From Sodiomyces alkalinus F11 (taxonomy: Eukaryota; Ascomycota; Sordariomycetes; Glomerellales; Plectosphaerellaceae), in NCBI RefSeq assembly GCF_003711515.1, contig NW_021167092.1:239073-303072 (forward strand): DNA of 64,000 bases, read 5' to 3'. Below the pieces are notes generated by a model. It was not told where the DNA came from. It searched no databases and saw only the letters and a list, made by a program, of their open reading frames with translations. Of this stretch, positions 1 to 11,319 are shown piece after piece. The position numbers and the translations under genes were made by a program. How positions within the stretch are numbered: the first letter of the stretch is position 1; the number at the start of each line of letters is the position of its first letter.

Positions 1-540
1 TAATAGTTTACTAATTATCGTAATATAACTATGGTTAGTATTAATCCAACCGAAGCTTTAAATCTCTTAATATCCGACTAATAAATAATATCTCCTTAGC
101 CGCCTTTATAAGAGCGAGTAGTTCCAACTCTATTAACGACGTTATTACTATTGGTTACTTACCCGCCTTCTAATTAATACTACCGCCGAAGAGCTTTATC
201 GTATATCCTTATAAACTCTTATAGTCTGCATTATCCCTGAAGAATGCGTCGCTTACGGTTAAGAAGAGTCTATCCGCACCGAGTTCTAGGTAATAGTGTC
301 TTATATAGTATAAGAATAGCAGGACTTATTAAGCTCTTTTAAGGTAGTTAGAGGAGGGGTTAACGTTATATTAGGAAAACTTCGAATAAGCGAATGCGAT
401 ATCGGGTCTTATGCTAATAGCAGTATATAGAATTAAACCAATTATAGTCTAATAATAGGGGACCTCGTGAATTAACGCGTATATACTATTATATATATAT
501 ATATATATGTATCTATTTAACGCCTTGACATAACACTAGT
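1..540 (-). pseudogene. Ty1/copia pol remnant, C-terminal RT to RNase H
   Basis: Read on the minus strand, one frame gives the signature of the end of a copia polyprotein: ISIRPDIAFAYSK, then about 45 residues later VSDAFF, then YTIKLFGGSI and a TSL.E.ELLALIKAAKE block. These match the copia RT/RNase H region (RPDIAFA, SDASFADD, KLFGG, TSSTEAE). Copia RNase H degrades the RNA of the RNA-DNA hybrid during reverse transcription. Several stops and D-to-N type changes fit RIP. The frame runs off the left edge, so the LTR and integrase order cannot be seen. The upstream part (about 440-540) contains a TA dinucleotide run and ends where LINE N1 sequence seems to start. Family assignment is firm; the right boundary is approximate. 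Confidence 0.75.
489..508. repeat. (TA)n microsatellite
   Basis: An uninterrupted alternating TA run of about 20 bases. It lies in the reading direction of the copia remnant close to its junction with LINE N1, and may have grown after RIP turned CA/TG repeats into TA. Confidence 0.85.
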
Positions 541-819
541 AAATACTAGGTACGCGCTCCTTCTAGAGTATCGGGCGGTACGATCTCTATATAACTGTGC
601 TAAGGGCGTATAGTATTAACCGCTTGACTCTATAACTCTCTCTTACCAAAAACGGCAAAATCTACAGTATACTATCTAAAACGTATAAGATATATGAAAA
701 TATCTATATCTGGCGGTACGCCCTCGGGGGCCTCCTTACTTCGTTCCTATACCGCTCCCCTATATAGCTAGGGAAGCACTCCTCTTTCTACTCGAGAGAA
801 TAATAGGTATATCTTCTTT

Positions 820-853
820 AGATATCCCGTTACGTCAGATATCCCGTTACGTT
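820..853. repeat. 17-bp tandem duplication in LINE N1
   Basis: Two adjacent copies of agatatcccgttacgt followed by c or t (820-836 and 837-853). Probably replication slippage after the element died. Confidence 0.85.
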
Positions 854-3800
854 ATTTAGTATAGTGAAGGCAGCTCTATTTATTAGGATCTCGGTAAGAG
901 TCTTTTATATATTATACCGTTAGTTATCCTTATACTAGAGCTAGACTAGCCACTTACTATCCCTAATCCCCTTACCCTTACGGTAGTGGGCGATATACTC
1001 CCTTATCTTCGTATACCCGTAGTTATAGTCCGCGACAAAGTCTTCGTGCTTACAACGTTCGTGGTATTCTCTAAAGTCCCTGTGCCTAGGATGCGCCTAT
1101 AGAAGGCGTATTAGTATTCTACATAGTAGGCAGAGTCTTTTCGGCTTATACCGGCTAAATCCTAGTCTCTGCTAAAGGGTTTTATCGTACCCGTTTAGTT
1201 AGGATACGGTATAGTATTTTCGAAGCCTGGTTCTAGTATATATCTTAGCTTAAGCCTTTACCCTAGCCTAGGTCGGCCTTTTATTTTCTAGTAGTATACC
1301 GTATATATTATCGCTAGAGTAAAGCTTATCGGCCCTTTTATTACCCGGTATTTCTATATACCCCGGGTACTACTTAAGGTTTATAGAAACTTTACCCGCT
1401 AGTTATTACTATCGTAGGAATTCGTGTTATAACGACCTAGGGGCTATACCGGCTAGTCCCTTAAGTACTGCTTAGTTATTAATATAGTAAGAGACCTTAT
1501 CTGTCTTCGGTAGCCGTAGCGCTATAGCTAAGCCGCGCGTGGCTCCTATAACCTCTCCGTCGAATACTACCGCTTTACGGAGGTGCTAGTGCCCCGAGGT
1601 GATTTATTATCCGCTATGCTAAACGGAGTAGACCTAGGTTATACTTTATTCTCTTTATAATCTGTTAGAGTAGACTACTATATACTCTAGGGGTAGTCGA
1701 TCCGCCTATTCTTTCAAAGCCTTCGTGGCTTCTTCTTTTAGGCGGTTATTAAGTAGCTTATCATCGTATTATCTCTTAGTAAATCGGGGTTATATAAACG
1801 GGTTCCTTCATAGGTTTATTTCTATAAGCTTATAAGTCTATAGGACCCGTGATTCACGGGTAGAGGCTTTAGTCTTCTTAGTATACCCTCTATAAATTAC
1901 GGTCATAGCTTATAGAACTAGGTGCCCCGCCTCTAGCCCTATAAGTTATATCGTATACCTCCGCCGTAGGTATTCGGCGTGTTCTTCTATGGAAGGCATG
2001 CCGGCCTCGCGGTAGAGGGCGACTCTAGTTACTATCTTCTATATAGATAGTATAGTATAAAGTATTATTATCCACGCTCTTCGTATAGTAAGGGACTAAG
2101 GGAGGTGTCCGGAGGGTAACCGGCACTACTTCTCGTAAATCACGTCGAAGCGACCCTAAGCCGGGGCCTTCTTCCCCTCCTACTAGATCTTTACTACGTA
2201 GTGCGTTATAGTTAGTATATACGCGAGTGCTACTCGACGCAGTAATACTAGGTTCGGCCCGTAGGTAGCTCCGGCAAGTCCTCTAATATAGGTAGCGACC
2301 TTAAGGCCCTTCTATGCCCACGTCTTTACGTAGTTACGGAACTGAAGTCGCCTATCTATATAGACTCCGAGCTATCTAATCGGGGCGGGTTAGCGCTATC
2401 CCCTAGGGTTAATAGTATAAGCGACTATAACCTTATAGTTAAAATAAAAAATCATTATTATAGGGAACTAGGGTATTTTCTAATAGGAGAAGAGTTAGGC
2501 CTTAGCTTTATCGAAGTCTAGCTTAACCCCGTTATCTTTATACTACTCGAGTTATTAGTATAGTATCTTAGTAGCCTATCGTACTACTTTATCGAGGTCC
2601 TTATAGGCCGCGATAATATAGGAGTCGTTAGCGTAACTAAACCGATTCTCCTTATTAGGCAGTATATATATATATATCTGTAATACTAAGAGCGTATCTA
2701 ATTAGGGAAGCCGGAGACCCTTATAGGAGTCCTACGGGGTCGAGCGGGGTATAATCGCTAGAGTATAAGTTACTAAATATAACCCGTGCCTATCTATCGG
2801 CGGCGAAGCTCTCCTACTATCTAATAGTTAGGAGGTCCTACCCTTATTAGCGTAGTCTGTATACGAACTATCCGTGAAGGACTATATCCAAAGCCCCTTT
2901 TATATCGTTAGTCACGGAAATAACCTGCTTCCCCTAAGCTAGCCATAATTTAACTTTATATATTAATATAGCGGCGAGGTCGACTATCGATTAGTATAGG
3001 AGCGTGTTAATATATTAGGGGTTTAGGATACTAGCGGCTATTACGCAGTATATAGTCCGCTTTACTATATATTAAAGGCCCTTGCCCAGTATACTAAGTA
3101 GTTAGATCGGCCTATACCCCGTAACGGTACTAGTATCCTTGCCGGGTTTATCGATTATTACTATATCTCCTTTTCGGAATAGGCGTTGATAGTGTCCGGC
3201 TCTTTTATAGGCTTCGAAGAGGCGGGTAACCTTATCCTTAATTACCGGCTATACTAGCCGGAGGAGGGGGATACTTATATTATCTTTACTAGGTACCGTT
3301 ATAGTAACATTAATAGTATAGTAGCGTGCTTTATCCCTTAGGATCGGTCTATCCTCTAGGATAGTTTATGACTAGGCTACCGGGTAATTCTAAGGGTCTT
3401 CTAGATCGTCGATCTCTAGCTTCCTCGCTAGCTTAGTTCTTCGTAGAAGTTCTCCCTTTTATTTATCTTTAAAGTAGCCTAGACCGTTATAAAAATCGGG
3501 GGGTCGGGGGTGGGGGGGGGCGTTAGCCCCTCCTCTATCTTATACTAGCCGATTATCTTATATAGCTCCTCGGCGTTCTTTATATTTCTAATCCGTTCGT
3601 TTTAGTATTCCTGGCTAACCCGTTTCATAGTTTTCCGGGAGTGCTCCTATACTTCGGTGTATTCCGGGGTATAATATCTATAGCGAATAGCCTCTGTATA
3701 AGCCTTTCTGTATTCGTTATTCTACCACGGTTATCTATTCCTTGCTAGACCGCGTAACGGTATACCTAGGCGACGAAATAGGCTTACTATAATATTAATT

Positions 3801-4665
3801 AGTTATTATACCTATTAGTCTAGGTGCGTAGGGTTCGATTCCTCCTATCCCGCCGGCTAGGGTAAAAGCTATAGGTTCTCCTATACCTCTCTTCGGATTA
3901 CTGCTTTCTTTTCTTCCTTTACCAGGAGGCTAAAACAGGCAGGTCTCGTTGGAGTATTCTCGGTGTTAATATAGGCGGTTCCGATTTATCCTAATAGTGG
4001 CTAGTAGTAGGCCGGAGCGCCGGCTTTTAGTACTACTTTAATATTTATATATAGGGCCGTTAAGAATACTAGGTTGATAACCGTTTAGTGGCTCCCTCGG
4101 CTATATATCGCTTCTCTAGGGATATTATATAGGGTAAGGCTATAGCTATTTATCTAATCGGCGATCTCTTCTCCTCTCGTAGTCGTTTAGTAGACGGTCG
4201 GCTCCTAGTCGCGGTATCTAGCGTTAAAATCGCCGCCGATCGTGATATTCGGTAGCGGTATCTAGGTTATAAGTGAGTTCTAGATATCTATCTCGCTTAT
4301 AAGGCCCCCAGAAATATTTAGGAAGTATATCCTATTAACTTTAATTAGTAGAAGGTCCCTAAAGCCTAGTACCGGGGATTCTATCTATTATACGTTTAGT
4401 CCTGTATTATACGTTTAGTCCTGCCTTTATATACGTAACGACTCTGGGTATATCCCCTAGGTCCGGCTATATCTATATCGGCGAGAACTTCTTATAGCCT
4501 GGTAGAATAGGTAAGGACCTTATCCGGGCTTTACCTTTTAATGGCTCTTTATATATAAATACATTAAGCCTAGCTTCCTACGTAACTACTAATATAGCTT
4601 TTAATAGGTTACGGTTCCTATCTATATTTTGCTAAACGTAGGTAAGTCCCGCCCGGGGTGCTTCG
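830..4665 (-). pseudogene. LINE N1 ORF2 (endonuclease, RT, RNase H)
   Basis: Minus-strand frames give, in order: an EEP endonuclease start (VQQNIDRNRNLLKA) and its GGDFNARYR strand near 4225; RT with DKPGKDTSTVTGYRPI, the G.PQGSP motif read as GLL-stop-GSPAS near 2720, and the catalytic box as FSYANDSYI near 2630 (family YADD, D changed to N); RNase H with RGLAIALRLPKTD and YPGYIEIPGNKRADKL near 1420-1340; and a C-terminal finger near 1045-975 (YNYGYTKIREYIAHY, former CxCx8Hx4C-like). ORF2 nicks the target and copies the element RNA into it. Dozens of TAA/TAG stops and some frame changes make it dead. Length of about 1280 codons is normal for a Tad-type ORF2. Confidence 0.8.
4386..4423. repeat. 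19-bp tandem duplication in LINE N1 endonuclease region
   Basis: Two exact adjacent copies of tattatacgtttagtcctg (4386-4404 and 4405-4423) inside the minus-strand endonuclease remnant; it shifts the frame. Confidence 0.85.
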
Positions 4666-4699
4666 GCCCCCCGGTAGCCTTTTTACCGGTTAGTTCTCC

Positions 4700-5794
4700 G
4701 GTTTATCAGCCTCCTTCTATATAGCTATTATCGTCGGTTCCTTTATGGCTGTTAATTCTCTCCTTAGCCACGCATATATTATATTAGGTTTTTTACTTAT
4801 CGCGGCCGGGGGGGGGGGTTAGTCCTCTCTATCGTCCGTCTTCCTCTTTCTAGCTATCTAGGGAGGCGGCGTGTCTAGGGGGGTTAAGTCGTTCGGGGTG
4901 TTATTTTAGGGGGTACAGGTGATTTCCGAGGTATTCTCTTCCTTATCTAAGGATAGGCTATCCACCTTTATCTCCGACACACTATTCTAGGTCCTACTAT
5001 CGCTAGTATCCGTAATAGTAGCGGCGGCCCCGATAACGGCCGTAACGGTATCGGCGGTAGTCTTTATTATAGCCTATAGCTTCGCCTATTAGGCGTTACC
5101 CTCGGCGTGTAATCTACTAAGCTCTATTTTCGATAGCGTGACTACCTCGTTATTAACTCTTCTTAGGCGGGGGGGGGGCATTTTAGATTATTCGCGGGGT
5201 AAGGTCTATAGTAGTTAATATAGCGTACTTTATAGGCGTATTTCTCCTTCGCGGGGGAGCCGTAAATAATATAGCGCTCCTTACTATTATACGCGTATCG
5301 GGGATAATATCCCTAGTATTTATCGTACTATATAATTAGCCGTTAGTTCTCGAGGTACCCCAAGAGTATAAAGGTTTTAAATAAGGGAAATCGATTCTTT
5401 AGTTATATCTAGAAAGAGACTACCTAGCTAGCTAGGCTATCCCGGCTCGGATAAGTGCGTTTTTACACACGTGTCGATCTAAGGCCGGTTCTCTTCTAGG
5501 CCTTATCGGTAACTATTTCTTTAGTGACCTTAGTATCCCCCATCCTCTTAAGTACTTCGTGAATAAAGTAAGTATACTAAGTCTCGGCGCCCCTAAAGTC
5601 TAATACGGATATCGCGGCGATACCCTTATCCCTCGCATCGAGGATTTTCTATTATACCTCCGCGTTTCGACGTATTATTATAACCCTAGTACCGGTTTAT
5701 TTAATTAGGGTAATATCCTGGTTATCAATCCGTTTAGTATACGTAATAGCGTATCGGATAATCGCTAGAGCTTCTTAAGCTTTGAGTCCAGGTA
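4700..5794 (-). pseudogene. LINE N1 ORF1 (gag-like, zinc knuckles)
   Basis: On the minus strand a stop-poor frame runs from 5794 down. Residues such as LDARDKGIAAISVLDFRGAE and VLKRMGDTKVTKEIV occur near 5620-5500. At about 5350-5190 a row of Tyr residues spaced like CCHC knuckles (YDKYQGYYPRYAY, then YIIYGSPAKEKYAYKVRYINYY) is most simply read as Cys and His codons turned to Tyr by RIP. A Pro/Lys stretch and a Ser/Thr/acidic tail follow. ORF1 proteins of this type bind the element RNA. The N-terminus is missing at the junction with element A. A Met codon at 5181 lies inside the knuckle region and is not taken as the start. Confidence 0.65.
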
Positions 5795-6008
5795 TATTAC
5801 GGGTTAACCCCGATATAAAGGATCCGGCTATACTCCGGATCCTCCTAACTACGCGCTTAGTTAACGGACCTATATCGCCTCGTTATCGCCACCTTATAGC
5901 TAGCCTAGCGTTATAGACTTTTCTCCTTTTCCTTCTTCTTTCCTTGATTCTAGATAGTCTATGATTACGACCTTACTTAGTACCACGACCTATAACTAGT
6001 CGTTTATA
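5795..6008 (+). repeat. 5' LTR of gypsy element A (214 bp)
   Basis: Aligns over its full length with 20737-20951 and with the reverse complement of 36113-36326 and 43111-43324. Starts tattacggg and ends cgtttata. It contains an inverted repeat, ggatccggctatactccggatcc (about 5820-5842), that could form a hairpin in the RNA. The internal sequence right after it, tatctagaacttagcgac, is shared with copy B and should include the primer binding site, but I could not match it to a tRNA. Confidence 0.88.
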
Positions 6009-6089
6009 TATCTAGAACTTAGCGACATCTATACGCTACGCTAGTAATAGATTAGAATCCTAATACTACCGCCTAACGACCTATTAAAA

Positions 6090-7270
6090 TTAAATAGGTC
6101 GCTAAGTAAACGAACCGACGGTTTAAAGAAAACGACTAAGCCCTAAATATAAGGCTAGGCCCTCTCTATAAATAATATACCGATATTAATAGAAGGCTCG
6201 TCCCGATATAAGAATACTACTCGTAAATACGCTAGTTTATAGACCGATATCGCGCGAGGGAAAAAGCTAATGAGGGATAACGCTTATTAGTCGAAAAGCT
6301 TATAGCCCGGCTCGCCTACCTTAAATATTCTGGCTCCCTCGTAAACTCTGATAATCCTTATACTAGTAAAGTCTACCCTATTACGGGTTTTATCGCTAAC
6401 GCTATCGCCGATAATGATAATAGTCGCTCTAACCTTAATAGCAGTACCCCGTAAAACTATTAATAGCCCGGCAAAGCTCTTAGGGAAGCGAGTATATTAT
6501 AACGTATAGGCCTACACGATATAGTAAAAGCTTAAAATTAATAACGACTTATTCTAGAATAATATATAAGCTTAGTACACGATCTATAATTACCTAGGGC
6601 CTAAAGTATAATAGGTCGTATTAGCCTTTTATAAAAGCGACGGACTAGGTAAGCTTATAGACCCTAACGACTTTATAGCGTATCTTAATCGTACCTACCT
6701 TAATCCTATAAAATAATCGCGAGCTACCTAAGCCTTAGGTATAATTTATTAACGGTCCGATAAGTTATTTACCGCCTTCCAACCCTATTTTAAAAGATAG
6801 ATCGCCTTTATAAACGGTATTAAATAGGAAGCTACTATATAGATCTCATTCCTTAAAAGAGCGATTACCTCGCGACTTAGGGATAAGCTTATCTCCGCCT
6901 ATATCCCTACTAACTATTATACTACGTGGGTTAATAATATATAAGAGATTACCGGAAAACTCGAAGGTTATTAGTTTAAATAAAACTATAATAAATACGC
7001 TTATAACTATATAACCGCGAAGAAGGATACTAATAATAATATAAAGATAGGCAGAGTAAACCATATTAGTAATAGGAAAGCGAAGTAAAAGACTCGGATA
7101 TATTATAACTATAATAAAAAAGGGTATATCGCCCGGAACTATAAAAAGCTAAAAGAAAACTAAGATACAGTCCGGAAGGTTAAATAGTCTCGCGCAAAGG
7201 ATCGAATAAGAGCGAGGACGAGTTAATTAATAAGGATAACTCAGAAAAAGAATAGCTTTAACACGAAAAC
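6090..7270 (+). pseudogene. Element A gag (capsid-nucleocapsid)
   Basis: A plus-strand frame shows a typical gypsy capsid: FYKSDGLGKLIDPNDFIAYL around 6640, then LFTAFQPYFKR and ISFLKRAITSRLRDKL around 6860, interrupted by stops. The nucleocapsid zinc knuckle is at 7101-7142, read as YYNYNKKGYIARNY: the family C-x2-C-x4-H-x4-C with all three Cys and the His changed to Tyr, the expected result of TGT/TGC to TAT/TAC and CAT/CAC to TAT/TAC. Gag packages the element RNA into virus-like particles. The start codon cannot be fixed. Confidence 0.8.
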
Positions 7271-7339
7271 GGGCGTTAAAGCTAATAGCCGCGATACGGC
7301 GGGAGTAAAAGGCGTTTAAAGTATATACTAGTAATAACC

Positions 7340-10300
7340 TAGTATTTATAATAACTAGAGTAAATAAATAGTATATCCTCGCCCTTATTAATACTAGCTA
7401 TAATTATTATACCGCTATAAGTAAATAGTTTACTTAGAGACTTTAATTACTATTAGTCGATAAGATAAATCGGCTACTACATAGCTTCTTAGAAGCTACT
7501 AGGACTATTAATAGCACGGGGATTACTATTTACGAGCTTAAGATCAGCGGCTACCTGTAAAGGATATTTATATATATAGTACCCGCGTTTAATTAAGACG
7601 TGTTTCTTAGGAAGCCCTAGATAGAATAGAATAATATAACGTACTACGCTAAAGATAAACGGCTTTACTACGGAGTAACCGGATTAAATACATAACTTTA
7701 TTATAAAATGGAACTTACCGGAGTATAAGCTATCCGCGGCGCTTATTTAGTTACTAGATCTATATATATAGGTATTATCCGATAATTATAACGGAAAGGC
7801 GAAAAAGTCTTAATCTAAGGAGTAAGCTTAAAGGATATCGAAAAAGCGTTGAATAAGAAATAACCGGTAGACCTAAAGGACTTTATACTAAAAAAGCTTT
7901 TATAAGAGTTCGGTGATTTATTTACGCCCGATAAGGCTAACTAATTACCGCTATACCGATTAGAAGTTAACTATAAGATAAACCTTATACCTAAAGATAA
8001 TAGGAAGGAATTATCGCTTCATTACGGGACGCTTTATAGTATATCGAGAGAAGAACTCCTAGTATTACGGAAAATACTTACCGACCTAATAGATAAGGGA
8101 TTTATCCGTGCTAGTAATTTAAAAGCCGTGGCTCTGATTCTCTTTATAAAGAAGCTAGGCAGAGGACTTTATTTTTCTTATAATTATTGAGTATTAAACA
8201 CGATTATTAAATAAAGCCGTTATTTACTCCTTGTAATCGCTAAGATACTATAAAGCCTAAGCTAAGCGAAATAGTTTATAAAGCTTAATATACTTACTAC
8301 CTTTTATCCGATTAGGATAGCCCTAGGATACGAATATAAAACCGTGTTCCAAACTCGATTTAGGCTCTTCCAATAGCTTATCTATCTATTCGGCTTAAAT
8401 AAAGCCCCTATAATATTTTGGCGATATATTAATAAAACGCTATAGCGCTTCCTAAATAACTTTATTACCGCTTATATCGATAATATCCTAGTTTACTCTA
8501 ATAGGAGTCGGGCCGATTATAAGGCGAAAGTAAAGTAGGTACTCCGCGCGCTCGTAAATACTAGCCTAAACCTAGATCTATTAAAGTAGGAGTTTAGCGT
8601 AAAATAGTAAAGTACCTAGGACTTATAATCTCCGCGGGGAAAAGCGTATAATATAACCTAAGGAAGTTATAAGCTATCCGCGACTAGGAAGCGCCTATAA
8701 TAGTTAAGGGTGTATAAAGCTTTCTAGGGTTTATAAAGTATTACCGGATCTTTATTAAGGATTTTTCGGGGATCTCTACCCCGTTAATAGCACTTACTAA
8801 GAAGGACTATACCTTTTAATAGAGTCCTAGGGAAAAAGCGGCCTTTTATAAGCTAAAGGTAAGGTTCTAAGAAGGACCGATACTATAATAATAGGACTTA
8901 GTAAATAAGATATTTATCGAGACGGATTACTTAGGATTCGCCTTTAAGGGTAGCCTAATATAAGAAGATATAGACGGAAATCGCTATATAGTTATATACT
9001 ACTGTTATAAACTTAATAAAACGGAATATAACTACTTAATCTATAATACGGAAATACTAGCGATTATAAGTTATTTAATAATATAGCGGGCTAAGCTTCT
9101 TAGTTATAAGTAGCTTATAGTCCTCTCCGACTATAAGGCCCTTAAATACTTTATAATAAAGCGAATGCTTACTAAGTAATAAAGCTAATAGGCCGGCGAG
9201 CTTATATAATTCGACTTTATACCTAAGTATTAGAAAGGAAAGAATAATATAATAGCGGACGCCCTTTTATATCGATAGTAAGAAAAGCCCTAAGATATAA
9301 CGGATAAATAAGAGTAATCGTATTATATCTAATTAATTCCCGATACCGTGATTCTACTTAGCGTTTATAGTATCAATAATAGCTAACCAATAAATAGTAT
9401 TAAGGAGCTTTATCCGCGGTTACTAAAAGAAAACGGTAGTCCCTACTGTTATTAGAATTAAAGCTATAAATAGCCGAGTATTTAGTCTCCGTGACCGGGT
9501 TATTATTATTCCGGGACCGAATTGAGGTGCCCGGGTCTACTAAAGCGTTAACGTTATAAAGAAGGATTATCTAATTAACTTATAACTAAGTAATCGGAGG
9601 ATACCCCGGATATAAAAATATTATCGTCTTAGTAGGGTATCGCTTTTTTTAGCTAAGGGTAAATAAGGATATCCGACGATTCGTCTAGAACTACGATATC
9701 TACGGAAAGGGGTATATATAAAGGAACGCGAAATAAGGCCTTTTACGCCCCTTCCCGGTATTAGAATAAATACAGAGCGACCTATTAATAGACTTTATAA
9801 CGGACTTACTATTAACCGGTAAAAAGAAGGCGCGCTACTTTGAGGTTATTATAGACCGCCTAACTAAGGCTATAATATTAAAAGCGATAAAGATAATAAA
9901 AGCTAAAGCTTACGCGGAATAGTTCCTATACTACTATTTCCGGTTTTACGGAATACCTAGGTCGATTATTAGTAATTAAGGTTCGAACTAGATAAATAGG
10001 TTCTAAAAGCACTTTTACGAGATCGCACGAATATTGTATAAGCCTAGTACGGTATACTACCCCTAGACCGATAAAGTAATAGAGCGTATAAACTAATAAG
10101 TATAAGCTTATTTATAAGCTTTTATCTATTACACTTAAGATAACTAGGATCGTCTATTACCCGTAGTATAACTAGCCCTAAATAACTATAAGAGCCTTAT
10201 GATAGGGTTTAGTCTCTTTTTCTTAGAATATAGCTATTATATTAACTTAATCTAAATAACCGAGGAGCCTCTTATAGAACCTAGAGTATTAACGGCGTAT

Positions 10301-10630
10301 AACCTACTACGCCGCTTATAAGAACTAACCGAGTTCGCCTAGACCGCGATCGTGTCGATATAGCTTAGAAAGAAGGAGTCTACTAACTAATATCGTATAC
10401 CGGCTTAGCGTTTTAAGGTTAATAACTTAGTCTAGCTATTATTAGCTAACTACTTAACTCTACGACTATCCTATAAGCTTAACTAGCTCTATCGTAAATA
10501 TAAAGTTATAAAAGTAATTAGCCCGTATATAGTTAAGCTCGCTATACTATTATAGATCTACCCCTAATTCTATATAGACTTATTACGTCGCGCGGGCGAT
10601 AACCCCCTCCTAGGATAGGTAATAGATAAC
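7340..10630 (+). pseudogene. Element A pol (protease, RT, RNase H, integrase)
   Basis: Protease around 7381 (ALINTSYNYYTAISK, family D-S/T-G damaged). RT from about 7990: REELLVLRKILTDLIDKGFI, LFIKKLG, then FGLNKAPIIFWRYINKTL and the catalytic box AYIDNILVYS near 8472-8500, where the second Asp of YIDD is Asn. RNase H about 8800-9290. Integrase about 9600-10200 with IDFITDL..., RLTKAI and RFYGIPRSIISN (D to N), followed by YYP.TDKVIERIN. Integrase inserts the cDNA; a chromodomain that steers it lies beyond the element E insertion (18680-18850). Many TAA/TAG codons replace Gln and Trp. The coding sequence stops at the 5-bp duplication before element E. Confidence 0.88.
10626..10630. repeat. 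Target site duplication of element E, left copy
   Basis: ATAAC directly before the 5' LTR of element E; the same five bases are at 18648-18652 after its 3' LTR. Confidence 0.85.
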
Positions 10631-11005
10631 TGTCAGGTGCCTCTGCCTAGGAGATAGAGGCCGGGTATATAACGGGACCACGACGGGTTCCCGTATAAAC
10701 GAGACCGGGCTCCCGTCTTAACGTGGCCACGGCTGCCCTAGGCCGATACCACTATATAGGGCCGTGGCCTAGGCTTAGGCGTGGATATCCGTTTACGATA
10801 TCCGTTTAACTATACTAGCGTTAGCCGAGGAGTATATAGTGCTTATATAGTGCCCCCACCTTAGTATAGAGAGGGCAGCGATTATTCTGATTCTTTAAGA
10901 CTACCTATATTCGGACTAAGTCATAACCACCACTTAATCCACGCCTACTCCTTTTTAGACCCTTTAGCTATTATCTTTTTACTCCTTATAACTACCTATC
11001 TAATA
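10631..11005 (+). repeat. 5' LTR of gypsy element E
   Basis: Starts tgtcaggtgcc, ends ctaata. Nearly identical to 18274-18647 including the direct repeat gatatccgttta within it (about 10787-10808). It is much less AT-shifted than the internal region and keeps several CA/TG. Confidence 0.93.
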
Positions 11006-11319
11006 TAATAATTGCTCTACCTTTCTAAAGGGTATAAGGACCGTTAAGGAGTATCGACAGGAAAACGATATCTTCCTAAAAGAATAATAAGACCTATAAC
11101 GTGGTTAGCCCCTTTAACCTTTTACCGCTAAATATCGATAATCCTTCTAGCCTAGGCGCCTCCACGACCTAGATATAACGTGACTAAGGTGTGCCCTAGA
11201 CAGAGATAGACCTTAATTCCTACCCCTCATCCCCTCGGCGCGTAGCACCCCCTATTACCTCTGCCCCGTCCCGCCTACCCTATCCTTATAAGGGTATCCC
11301 CCACGACTAGCTAACCGAC

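Larger units (their letters stand above)
550..5794 (-). mobile_element. LINE N1, Tad-like non-LTR retrotransposon, RIP-inactivated
   Basis: A nearly full non-LTR element read right to left: ORF1 with zinc knuckles (5794 to about 4700), AP-type endonuclease (about 4660-3700), reverse transcriptase (about 3600-2300), RNase H (about 1720-1300) and a Cys/His finger (about 1050-975). The order ORF1-EN-RT-RNase H is that of the Tad1/I group of fungal LINEs. The 5' end is cut at the LTR of gypsy element A (5795), with ORF1 still open there, so A either inserted into N1 or N1 was truncated. The 3' end lies somewhere between 540 and 850; I see no clear poly-A or short tandem tail. Its sequence differs from LINE families X and L in this window. 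Confidence 0.8.

Noticed and set aside
5820..5842. Inverted repeat taken as terminal repeat of a small DNA transposon
   Set aside because: It is internal to all four LTRs of the A/B family and has no target duplication of its own.
6846..7064. 72-codon minus-strand opening
   Set aside because: Lies antisense to the gag remnant of element A; hydrophobic low-complexity translation, no conservation in copy B.
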